DNA from: Scytonema sp035967975 | GTDB taxonomy: Bacteria > Cyanobacteriota > Cyanobacteriia > Cyanobacteriales > Nostocaceae | DNA: 64,000 bases | Reading direction: 5' to 3' | Assembly: GCA_035967975.1 (NCBI GenBank) | Contig: JAWQFQ010000021.1 | Span: 1-64,000 of the forward strand | Shown here: positions 53,610 to 62,137 of the stretch, piece after piece | Position numbering within the stretch: position 1 is the first letter of the stretch | Layout of the letters: the number at the start of each line of letters is the position of its first letter | Program-made: the position numbers and the translations under genes | Notes under the pieces: model-generated | The model's database searches: none | The model's input: only the letters and a program-made list of their open reading frames with translations | Told to the model about the DNA's origin: nothing

Positions 53610-54043
53610 GCCTTTGGTTGCTAGATACTGACCATGTATCGCTACTGTTGGAACGACATCCGCAAATCAGCCGTCAGGTGGCGAACCTGGGAGCAGAGGT
53701 TGTTATTTCTATCGTTACTGTTCAGGAATTGTTTAATGGCTGGGTAGTACGAATTAATGGTACGCAGAAAGTAGAAGATATTGTGCGGCTTTATGGAAAG
53801 CTGAACCGTACAGTTGCTCTATTCGGACGGGTGAGGGTATTGGATTTTGATGAGAAAGCAGGTGAAACCTTTCAGCGTTTGCTACAAGAAAACCCAACTT
53901 TATCTAAGCAGCGATTGCAGAAAGATATGCGAATTGCTGCAATTAGCTTAGTGAATGATGCAGTTGTGGTGACACGAAACTACCGAGATTTTTCTCAGAT
54001 ACCAGGTTTAAAAATTGCGGATTGGTCACGGTTGGATGGATGA
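53606..54043 (+). CDS. VapC-like PIN-domain toxin
   Basis: The 145-aa PIN protein has LLDTDHVSLLLERHP, TVQELFNGW, KDMRIAAISLVNDA and VVTRNYRDFSQIPGLKIADW. These are the usual acidic positions of the fold. The module sits inside the caspase-fold cluster, between the DUF928-like and TPR-CHAT genes, and is probably a later insertion. Confidence 0.85.
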   Translation: MSLWLLDTDHVSLLLERHPQISRQVANLGAEVVISIVTVQELFNGWVVRINGTQKVEDIVRLYGKLNRTVALFGRVRVLDFDEKAGETFQRLLQENPTLSKQRLQKDMRIAAISLVNDAVVVTRNYRDFSQIPGLKIADWSRLDG

Positions 54044-54202
54044 AATTGATCGGCGTGGGAAAAATGCCCACATTACTTGTTTTTGCTCAATTCCTTGAGG
54101 GAGAAGATTCAACAATAACTTGCTTGGTATGCTAAAAAAAAGCATAACCTCTTGTGGTTGAGAAATATGAGTAATTACTGAAAGATTTAAAGGGCTGAAG
54201 AA

Positions 54203-56920
54203 ATGCGTAAAAGTCTGAATTGCTTTAACCACCGAGGTAATAGGCTTTGTAAAGCCAAAAATAAGTTATCAATATTTGTTTATCGGGCTATATTTGTTAC
54301 TGTGTTACTTTTGCTGACGTTTCCCGTAGGTTTAGCATCTTCGCAGATGAGGGAAGTGAGCCGTGGGGTTTTGGCGCAAATCCAGACACAAAAAGACCAA
54401 CAAAATGAGGCTTTGCGGTTGAATGAGTTAGGTCTTCAGCAGTTAAATCAAGGCCAGTTTCGAGAAGCTTTAAAAGTTTTTGAACAGGCTTTGGTTATTT
54501 TCAGAGAAATTGAGAATCGTCAAGGAGAAGGTGCAACACTCAATAATATTGGGTTAGTTTATAGTAACCAGGGACAGTATCCCCAAGCCTTAGAGTATTA
54601 TCAACAAGCTTTAGCTATTACCCTACAAATTGGCGATAAGACAGGAGAAAGTACAACACTTAACAGTATTGGGGTTGTTTATAATAACCAGGGACAGTAT
54701 CCCCAAGCCTTAGAGTATTATCAACAAGCTTTAGCCATTCGTAAAAAAATTGGTGACAAGGTCGGAGAGGGTAAGACACTCAACAATATTGGGGCAGTTT
54801 ACAAAAATCTGGGACAGTATCCCAAAGCCTTGGAATATTATCAACAAGCTTTAGCTATTGCCAAAAGGATTGGTGACAAGGTGGGGGAAGGTACAAGACT
54901 CAACAATATTGGGGCAGTTTATGGGAGGTTGGGACACTACCCCAAAACATTGGAGTATTATCAACAAGCTTTAGCTATTCTCAAAAAAATTGGTAATAAG
55001 TCGGGGGAAAGTACAATACTTAATAATATTGGGTTAGTTTACAATAACTTGGGACAGTACCCTCAAGCCTTGGATTATTATCAACAAGCTTTAACTATTC
55101 TCAAAGACACTGGTCAAAAGCTAGAGCAAGGTGGGACACTCAATAATATTGGGGCAGTTTATGGTAGCTTGAGACAGTACTCCAAAGCCTTGGATTATTA
55201 TCAACAAGCTTTAGCGATTCTCAAAGAAATTGGTAACAAACCGGGGGAAAGTACAATACTCAACAATATTGGGTTAGTTTACAACAATCAGAAACAATAC
55301 CCCAAAGCCTTAGAGAATTATCAACAAGCTTTAGCGATTCTCAAAGAAATTGGTAACAAGCCGGAGGAAGGTAGGACACTCAGCAATATTGGGTTAGTTT
55401 ACAATAACCAGAAACAGTACCCCAAAGCCTTAGGGTATTATCAACAAGCTTTGGCTATTGCCAAAAGATTTGGTGACAAGGTGGGTGAAGGTGGTGTACT
55501 TAACAATATTGGATCGCTTTACATTACTCAAGATAAATATTCCCAAGCCGAAACTAATCTATTCGCTGCTATTAAAATTTGGGAATCGCTACGACAACGA
55601 GAATTAAAAGACGATCAGAAAATCTCTATTTTTGAACAACAATCTGGCACCTATCACCTTCTACAAAAAGTTTTTATTGCTCAAAATAAAATAGACAAAG
55701 CATTAGAAATATCCGAGCGGAGTAGAGCAAGAGCATTTGTTGATTTGTTGGCATTAAAATCAACCCAAAATAAAGAACTGCTTAATACAATTCCATTGAT
55801 AGGTCAAATTCAAAAAATCGCCCAACAGCAAAGAGGCACGCTTGTCGAATATTCTGTAATCGATGATTCCAAACTCTATATTTGGGTAGTCAAACCCACA
55901 GGAGAAATTGCCTTCAAACAAGTAGATTTAAAATCCCTCAAAACACCTCTGAAAAAATTAGTAGAAACTAGTCGCCGTTCTATTGGTGTTACAGGTGCTG
56001 TTATAAAAGAACGTGGACCGAGAATTGAAAACCCACCCCTACCAAATCCAGAAAATCAAAAGAAACGCTTACAACAACTCCACGAACTCTTAATTACACC
56101 CATCGCCAACCATCTCCCCAAAAATCCAGGCGATCGCGTAATTTTTATCCCCCACGAATCTCTATTTCTCGTTCCCTTCCCAGCGCTTAAGGATGCAAAC
56201 AACAAATACCTGATTGAAAAGCATACCATCCTTACCGCTCCAGCAATTCAAGTATTAGACTACACTCGCAAAAACACAGAAACATTAAATATTGCATCTC
56301 TACAACCGGGAGATACATTACTGGTAGGGAACCCAATTATGCCGATTACAGGGATTCCCCCCGTACAACAACGTCCTTTACCCGGTACGGAAAAAGAAGC
56401 GAATAAAATAGCTCCCATCCTCAACACTCAACCTCTGATCGGTAAACAAGCAACAAAATCTGCGGTACTGCAAAAAATATCAACTGCCAAAATAATTCAT
56501 TTAGCCACACATGGGTTACTCTATGGCTTTGGGGAAAGAATACCAGGTGCGATCGCATTAGCTCCCGATACTCCTGGTGTTAACGAAGGATTGCTCAAAA
56601 CCACCGAAATAATTAAATTAAATCTACAAGCAGACTTAGTAGTTTTAAGTGCTTGCGATACAGGTGGAGGGGAAGTCACAGGTGATGGAGTTGTGGGATT
56701 ATCCCGTTCCCTACTGACTGCGGGAGCAGAGAGCGTCATCGTTTCCCTGTGGGCGGTTGATGATAGTTCCACCTCAGATTTAATGGTGGAATTTTACCGC
56801 CAATTACAGCAAAACCCTGACAAAGCCAAAGCCCTACGTCAAGCAATGTTAAGCACAATGAAAAAACATCCCCATCCCATACACTGGGCGGCTTTCACCC
56901 TAATTGGCAACGCAGAATAA
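54203..56920 (+). CDS. Exported TPR-CHAT protein with homogeneous TPR array
   Basis: The 905-aa protein has an N-terminal hydrophobic export segment (about 27-50), nine 40-residue TPR units (about 110-470) with consensus NNIGxVYxNxxQYPKALEYYQ, then a helical stretch and a CHAT domain (about 560-905). The catalytic pair is His770 (IIHLATHGLL) and Cys818 (LSACDTGGG), followed by SVIVSLWAVDDSSTS and HWAAFTLIGN. It looks fully active. TPR-CHAT proteins are known effectors in other settings, such as the protease partner of type III-E CRISPR, but nothing of that kind is encoded here. Confidence 0.9.
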   Translation: MRKSLNCFNHRGNRLCKAKNKLSIFVYRAIFVTVLLLLTFPVGLASSQMREVSRGVLAQIQTQKDQQNEALRLNELGLQQLNQGQFREALKVFEQALVIFREIENRQGEGATLNNIGLVYSNQGQYPQALEYYQQALAITLQIGDKTGESTTLNSIGVVYNNQGQYPQALEYYQQALAIRKKIGDKVGEGKTLNNIGAVYKNLGQYPKALEYYQQALAIAKRIGDKVGEGTRLNNIGAVYGRLGHYPKTLEYYQQALAILKKIGNKSGESTILNNIGLVYNNLGQYPQALDYYQQALTILKDTGQKLEQGGTLNNIGAVYGSLRQYSKALDYYQQALAILKEIGNKPGESTILNNIGLVYNNQKQYPKALENYQQALAILKEIGNKPEEGRTLSNIGLVYNNQKQYPKALGYYQQALAIAKRFGDKVGEGGVLNNIGSLYITQDKYSQAETNLFAAIKIWESLRQRELKDDQKISIFEQQSGTYHLLQKVFIAQNKIDKALEISERSRARAFVDLLALKSTQNKELLNTIPLIGQIQKIAQQQRGTLVEYSVIDDSKLYIWVVKPTGEIAFKQVDLKSLKTPLKKLVETSRRSIGVTGAVIKERGPRIENPPLPNPENQKKRLQQLHELLITPIANHLPKNPGDRVIFIPHESLFLVPFPALKDANNKYLIEKHTILTAPAIQVLDYTRKNTETLNIASLQPGDTLLVGNPIMPITGIPPVQQRPLPGTEKEANKIAPILNTQPLIGKQATKSAVLQKISTAKIIHLATHGLLYGFGERIPGAIALAPDTPGVNEGLLKTTEIIKLNLQADLVVLSACDTGGGEVTGDGVVGLSRSLLTAGAESVIVSLWAVDDSSTSDLMVEFYRQLQQNPDKAKALRQAMLSTMKKHPHPIHWAAFTLIGNAE
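54541..55620 (+). repeat. Nine 120-bp direct repeats encoding TPRs
   Basis: The units start CAATAATATTGGG or near variants at 54541, 54661, 54781, 54901, 55021, 55141, 55261, 55381 and 55501, always exactly 120 bases apart. TATCAACAAGCTTTAGC recurs at the same place in most. No indel occurs, and the DNA identity between units is high. Confidence 0.9.
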
Positions 56921-57115
56921 ACGGAAATTCAAAAAAAGTTTCACCAAACCGCCAAATTTTGGCATATCCTTCTTTCTCCCAGAAATACATACAACTAAGA
57001 AAGCAAAAGATACTTCCAGAACGGAACAAACAATTGGAATTCACTCTGCCGATAGTATCTGGTTTTCTGTTGCAAACATCACTCAACAATCATCAATAAT
57101 TTAGGAATCGAAAAA

Positions 57116-57775
57116 ATGAAAAAATTCACACTAGCACTTGGCATAGCTATATTAGGTGCAATTGTCTCCAGTCCCAAAGTATTCGCAGAAAACTTCAATC
57201 AATCTGAACCAATTCTTATTGCTCAAACTCAAACTCAACTCAAACCACAACTACAATTACCCTCAATTAAACCCCAATCGACACCTAACTCCAACCCTGT
57301 AAATAGCAACAACCTCGAAACATTACTAAATCAGGCAGCAGAGTATCTAGAAAAGGGAGATTATGATAAAGTAGTTGAAAATTGCAATCAAGTTTTACTA
57401 CAAGACAAAGATAATAATGGAGCTTATCTACTACGAGGTTTAGCATATACCCAACTAGAAAAGTATCAGCCCGCAGTCGATGATTTTAATCAAGCAATTC
57501 GTATTGATCCAAATTCCCATTACTCATACTTTGGTAGAGGTTATGCTTACTTACATTTAAAAGACTACGAACACTCACTAGCTGATTTTAATCAAGCAAT
57601 CAAATTAGACTCAAACTTCGCTCATGGTTATTTCTGGCGTGGTATTGCTCAGGGGAATTTAGGTAATAAACAGGGAGCGATCGCAGATTTAAAACAAGCT
57701 GCGGAACTGTATAAGAAAGAGGGAAAAACTGAGAATATGAAGACAGCACTTGACCTGCTAAAGCAAATTAGTTAG
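57116..57775 (+). CDS. Exported small TPR protein
   Basis: The 219-aa protein has a signal peptide (MKKFTLALGIAILGAIV, cleaved near FAE), a Gln/Pro-rich linker and three TPRs (LEKGDYDKVVENCNQVLL, AVDDFNQAIRIDPNSHYSY, SLADFNQAIKLDSNFAHGYF). It is placed 54 bases before the histidine-less CHAT gene and shares its direction, so it may be the separate TPR partner of that CHAT protein, which has no TPR of its own. Confidence 0.85.
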   Translation: MKKFTLALGIAILGAIVSSPKVFAENFNQSEPILIAQTQTQLKPQLQLPSIKPQSTPNSNPVNSNNLETLLNQAAEYLEKGDYDKVVENCNQVLLQDKDNNGAYLLRGLAYTQLEKYQPAVDDFNQAIRIDPNSHYSYFGRGYAYLHLKDYEHSLADFNQAIKLDSNFAHGYFWRGIAQGNLGNKQGAIADLKQAAELYKKEGKTENMKTALDLLKQIS

Positions 57776-57829
57776 TGCAAATACTAAGCTCAGATTCCTG
57801 ATTTTTTCAAAATATTGGGAATCTGTAGC

Positions 57830-59221
57830 ATGAAAAAATATCTTCCAAATCTCCCAACCTTAACTATACTCACAGTCATGCCAAATCCAAAATATCTCTT
57901 AAAAATAGTTATCTCTACAATAAGTCTTATTGCGATCGCATCAACTCCAATTAATCATGCGATCGCTTTGGAAAAATCACCAAATTACTTAGGAACAACA
58001 TCAGAGAACAAGAATAATTCTCCAGCCCAACCACCTAATAAATCATCTCTTGTCAAAACAGCAAAACAACAAAACGCTACACTTGTACAATATTCCATCA
58101 TAGCGAACGAATCCATAATTGATGGTCAACTCCAAATTCAAGAATCAGAGCTATATATTTGGGTCATTAAACCTAATAGTCAAGTAGAATTTCGCAAAGT
58201 TGACTTAAAAGCTTTGGAAAAAATAGAAAAGAATTCATTTTTCAACTTATTTAGAAGAGAACAACGCAGGTTTAGTGCTAGAAGTGCAGGCACAAAAGGG
58301 GCGAAATTTGAATCCAATCCAAAGAAAAATAACTCATTACCAGATTTACAAAAACTGCATCAAGTATTAATTGAACCCATCGCTGATTTACTACCAGAAA
58401 AACCGGATGAAAAAGTTATTTTTATTCCTCAAGGTGAATTGTTCACCGTTCCCTTTGCTGCATTAAAAGATGCAAAAGGCAAATATTTGATTGAAAAACA
58501 CACAATTTCCACTGCACCATCAATTCAGGCATTAGATTTACTTTACCAACGAAAAATTAAACGTCAGGGTGAACAACCTTTCGTCCCCAAAGATATAACC
58601 CCTGATGAATTATTAATAGTGGGTAATCCTACCGCACCAAAAACACCTCTAAAACCAGGAGGGGAAATCTGTAAATCACAACCATTACCGGGTACAGAGA
58701 AAGAAGCAAACGCGATCGCACAAATATTTAAAGCTTCAGCACTCATAGGTGATGCTGCCACAGAAACCGCTATCTCGCAAAAAATGCCCCTAGCCAAAAT
58801 TATTCACTTAGCAGCCAATGCTTTTTCTAATGATTGTCAAAAAGGAAACTATCCTGATGCAATTGCTCTTGCTACTTCGGATCGAGATGACGGCTGGTTG
58901 AGAACAGAAGAAATCCAGAATATGAACCTCAAAGCTGATTTAGTTGTCTTGACTGGTTGCGATACAGCCTTGGGAAAAATTACTGGTGATGGTGTCATTG
59001 GGCTTTCCCGTGCTTTTTTAGTTGCTGGTGCAGATAGCGTCATTGGTTCGCTATGGGCTGTAGATGATATGGCGACGGCATTTCTGATTACTGAGTTTTA
59101 TGGTAATTTAAGCAGAAATGCTGATAAAGCGGGTGCATTAAGTCAAGCGATGCTGGAAACGATGAAAAAGTATCCAAATCCTCGTGATTGGGCTAGTTTT
59201 ACGTTGGTTGGTTTGTTGTAA
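57830..59221 (+). CDS. CHAT protein lacking the catalytic histidine
   Basis: From the ATG at 57830 it has 463 aa. A hydrophobic export or anchor segment (about 20-47) precedes a full-length CHAT domain (about 65-463) that is close to those of the flanking TPR-CHAT proteins (LQKLHQVLIEPIADLLP, VIFIPQGELFTVPFAAL). Where they read HLATHG or HFATHG, it reads HLAANA: Asn330 replaces the catalytic histidine. Cys377 is kept (LTGCDTAL). It has no TPRs. It lies 12 bases before the intact TPR-CHAT gene, so both are made together. I infer a decoy or regulator. Confidence 0.85.
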   Translation: MKKYLPNLPTLTILTVMPNPKYLLKIVISTISLIAIASTPINHAIALEKSPNYLGTTSENKNNSPAQPPNKSSLVKTAKQQNATLVQYSIIANESIIDGQLQIQESELYIWVIKPNSQVEFRKVDLKALEKIEKNSFFNLFRREQRRFSARSAGTKGAKFESNPKKNNSLPDLQKLHQVLIEPIADLLPEKPDEKVIFIPQGELFTVPFAALKDAKGKYLIEKHTISTAPSIQALDLLYQRKIKRQGEQPFVPKDITPDELLIVGNPTAPKTPLKPGGEICKSQPLPGTEKEANAIAQIFKASALIGDAATETAISQKMPLAKIIHLAANAFSNDCQKGNYPDAIALATSDRDDGWLRTEEIQNMNLKADLVVLTGCDTALGKITGDGVIGLSRAFLVAGADSVIGSLWAVDDMATAFLITEFYGNLSRNADKAGALSQAMLETMKKYPNPRDWASFTLVGLL

Positions 59222-59233
59222 TGGTGTGGGGTT

Positions 59234-61957
59234 ATGACTATGCGTTCCTGCAAGATCGGGTTAGGTGTGTTTATTTGTCTGTTGGCTGTTTTTTCGACTT
59301 CGTTGGGTTTTAGTTTACCAATGGTTTTTGCTGAATCGCAGGTTTTGGCGCAGAGTAATGATGCACGGAGAGCAGAAGCTGATAGGTTGTTGCAGCAAGG
59401 TATTGAGCAGTTTCAAAACAGTCAATTTACAGCAGCGTTGCAGTCTTGGGAACAAGCACTACAAATCTACCGGGAAATTAAAGACCGTAAAGGTGAGGGT
59501 AATGTGCTGGGAAATCTCGGTCTTACCTACCGTAACTTAGGAGACTACCCCAAAGCCATTTACTACTATCAACAAAGTTTAGCTATATTATGGGAAATTA
59601 AAGACCGTAGAGGTGAGGGTAGTGTACTGGGAAATCTCGGTATTGCCTACGATTCCTTAGGAAACTACCCCAAAGCGATTTACTACCAACAACAAAGGTT
59701 GAAAATCGCACGGGAAATTAAAGACCGTCAAGGTGAGGGTCAATCATTGGGAAATCTCGGTCTTGTCTACGATTCCTTGGGAGACTACCCCAAAGCCATT
59801 GACTACCATCAACAAAGCTTGACTATATTACGGGAAATTAAAGACCGTAGAGGTGAGGGTCAATCACTAGGAAATCTCGGTCTTGCCTACCATTCTTTGG
59901 GAGACTACCCCAAAGCCATTGACTACCATCAACAAAGCTTGACTATATTACGGGAAATTAAAGACCGTTTAGGTGAGGGTAAATCACTGGGAAATCTCGG
60001 TAATGTCTACAACTCCTTGGGAGACTACCCCAAAGCCATTGACTACCATCAACAAAGCTTGACTATATTACGGGAAATTAAAGACCGTAGAGGTGAGGGT
60101 AATGCACTCGGAAGTCTCGGTATTGCCTACCATTCCTTAAAAGACTACCCCAAAGCCATTTACTACTATCAACAATACTTGGCGATCGCCCAGGAAATTA
60201 AAGACCGTAGAGGTGAGGGTAATGCACTAGGAAATCTCGGTATTGCCTACCGTTCCTTAAAAGACTACCCCAAAGCCATTGACTACCAACAACAAAGGTT
60301 GAAAATCGCACGGGAAATTAAAGACCGTTTAGGTGAAGGTGCTGCACTGGGAAATATTGGTCTTGCCTACCATGACTTGAGAAACTACCTTAAAGCCATT
60401 GACTACCATCAACAATACTTGGCGATCGCACGGGAAATTAAAGACCGTCAAGGTCAGGGTCAATCACTAAACAATTTAGGGCTTACTTACTACAAACAAG
60501 GAAAACTCACTTTAGCTAAAAGTACCCTCACAGAAGGCATAAAAGTTTATGAATCTCTACGGGGTCGGGAATTAAAGGATAATGAAAAAGTCTTATTTTT
60601 CGATACCCAAAGCAGCACCTATCGCATTTTACAACAAGTCCTGATTGCCCAAAATCAAACCGATGCGGCTTTAGAAATATCCGAACGAGGACGGGGACGC
60701 GCTTTTGTGGAACTACTTACTTCCCGCTTATCTGCTAATCCGCAGGAACAATTCCCTAAACCGCCCAATATAGAAGAAATTAAACAAATTGCGAAGGCAC
60801 AAAATTCCACCCTCGTTCAATATTCAATTATTTATGATAATTTTAAAGTCGCGGGTAAACAACAATTTCAAGAATCAGAACTATATATCTGGGTCATCAA
60901 ACCCACTGGAGAAGTCATCTTCCGCAAAGCCGACCTTAAACCCCTATGGCAAAAAGAAAATACCAATTTAGAGCAATTAGTTAAAATCAGCCGTCGCTCA
61001 ATTGGTGTCAGAGGAGCTAAATTAGAAGATCCACCTCCACTAAATCCAGAAAACCAGAAAAAACGCTTACAAAAACTCCACCAAATATTAATTTCACCTA
61101 TCGCTGACCTGTTACCCAAAAAAGAAACTGACAAAGTAGTATTCATCCCGCAAAGCTCATTATTCCTAGTTCCCTTCCCTGCATTACAAGATGAAAAAGG
61201 CAAATACCTGATAGATAAACATACCATCCTCACATCTCCTTCAATTCAAGTTTTAGATTTAACTAAAAAACAACTTCAAAAGCTTGGAAAGCAACCCTTA
61301 CAAACTAATACTATGCTGATAGTGGGTAATCCAATCATGCCGAAAACACCGCTAAATGTAGGCGGTCTTCCACAAAAGTTACCACCTTTACCTTACGCAG
61401 AAAAAGAAGCTAAAGAAATTGCTAATTTATTTAAAATTCAACCCTTAATTGGCAAACAAGCCAGAGAATCTACCGTAGTCCAACGCTTACCCCAAGCACA
61501 AATTATTCACTTTGCTACCCACGGATTATTTGATGATATTCGCGGTTTGGATAGTTCCATTGCTCTAACACCAGAAAATCCTAACTCCATCTCATCTCCT
61601 CTCACCAAAGAAGAGCAAAAACGCGATGGACTCCTAACCGCAGAAGAAATTTTTGACTTGGAACTCAAAGCCAATTTAGTAGTTCTCAGTGCTTGCGACA
61701 CAGGTAGAGGAAAGATTACAGGAGATGGTGTTATCGGTTTATCTCGCTCTTTTATCAGTGCAGGAGTACCCAGTGTCATCGTCTCTCTCTGGTCAGTTGA
61801 TGATGGTTCCACTGCATTTTTAATGACCGAGTTTTATCAAAATTTGCAACAAAAAATGGATAAAGCTACAGCTTTAAGACAAGCCATGCTTGATACCAAG
61901 AAAAAATATTCAAGTCCATCACAATGGGCAGCTTTTACCCTCATCGGTGAATCTTAG
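59234..61957 (+). CDS. Exported TPR-CHAT protein with homogeneous TPR array
   Basis: The 907-aa protein has a signal peptide (about 5-35, LGVFICLLAVFSTSLGFSLP), nine to ten 40-residue TPRs (about 60-420) with consensus LGNLGxAYxSLGDYPKAIDY and REIKDRxGEG, and a CHAT domain (about 560-907). The catalytic pair is His763 (IIHFATHGLF) and Cys821 (LSACDTGRG), followed by SVIVSLWSVDDGSTA. It is in one operon with the histidine-less CHAT gene in front. Confidence 0.9.
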   Translation: MTMRSCKIGLGVFICLLAVFSTSLGFSLPMVFAESQVLAQSNDARRAEADRLLQQGIEQFQNSQFTAALQSWEQALQIYREIKDRKGEGNVLGNLGLTYRNLGDYPKAIYYYQQSLAILWEIKDRRGEGSVLGNLGIAYDSLGNYPKAIYYQQQRLKIAREIKDRQGEGQSLGNLGLVYDSLGDYPKAIDYHQQSLTILREIKDRRGEGQSLGNLGLAYHSLGDYPKAIDYHQQSLTILREIKDRLGEGKSLGNLGNVYNSLGDYPKAIDYHQQSLTILREIKDRRGEGNALGSLGIAYHSLKDYPKAIYYYQQYLAIAQEIKDRRGEGNALGNLGIAYRSLKDYPKAIDYQQQRLKIAREIKDRLGEGAALGNIGLAYHDLRNYLKAIDYHQQYLAIAREIKDRQGQGQSLNNLGLTYYKQGKLTLAKSTLTEGIKVYESLRGRELKDNEKVLFFDTQSSTYRILQQVLIAQNQTDAALEISERGRGRAFVELLTSRLSANPQEQFPKPPNIEEIKQIAKAQNSTLVQYSIIYDNFKVAGKQQFQESELYIWVIKPTGEVIFRKADLKPLWQKENTNLEQLVKISRRSIGVRGAKLEDPPPLNPENQKKRLQKLHQILISPIADLLPKKETDKVVFIPQSSLFLVPFPALQDEKGKYLIDKHTILTSPSIQVLDLTKKQLQKLGKQPLQTNTMLIVGNPIMPKTPLNVGGLPQKLPPLPYAEKEAKEIANLFKIQPLIGKQARESTVVQRLPQAQIIHFATHGLFDDIRGLDSSIALTPENPNSISSPLTKEEQKRDGLLTAEEIFDLELKANLVVLSACDTGRGKITGDGVIGLSRSFISAGVPSVIVSLWSVDDGSTAFLMTEFYQNLQQKMDKATALRQAMLDTKKKYSSPSQWAAFTLIGES
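59461..60480 (+). repeat. Nine 120-bp direct repeats encoding TPRs
   Basis: GGGAAATTAAAGACCGT recurs at exactly 120-base steps (59472, 59592, 59712 and so on to 60432), and CCCCAAAGCCATT likewise. The units are nearly identical in part, with no indels. Confidence 0.9.
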
Positions 61958-62137
61958 TAACGTAACCCCCTAACCCATTCCCTGCAAGGGAATGGGGAAT
62001 TTTAAGCCTCTCTCCTTGCAGAAGAGAGGTACCCTGCGGGAAGCAAGCTATGGAGAGAGGTCAAAACTGGCATATCCTCCCACACCCCCAGAAATACAAA
62101 TAACCAAACAATCTAAAATCCCAACTCCCAAATCACC
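61958..62137. repeat. Short fold-back sequence before the caspase gene
   Basis: CCTCTCTCC near 62010 is repeated in inverse form as GGAGAGAGG near 62053, around a TACCCTGCGGGAAGC segment. It may be a small dispersed element. No gene is present. Confidence 0.4.

Noticed and set aside
54203..61957. Link of the TPR-CHAT genes to type III-E CRISPR (Craspase)
   Set aside because: No gRAMP/Cas7-11, Cas1/2 or CRISPR array is nearby, and the proteins have export signals, unlike the Craspase TPR-CHAT.
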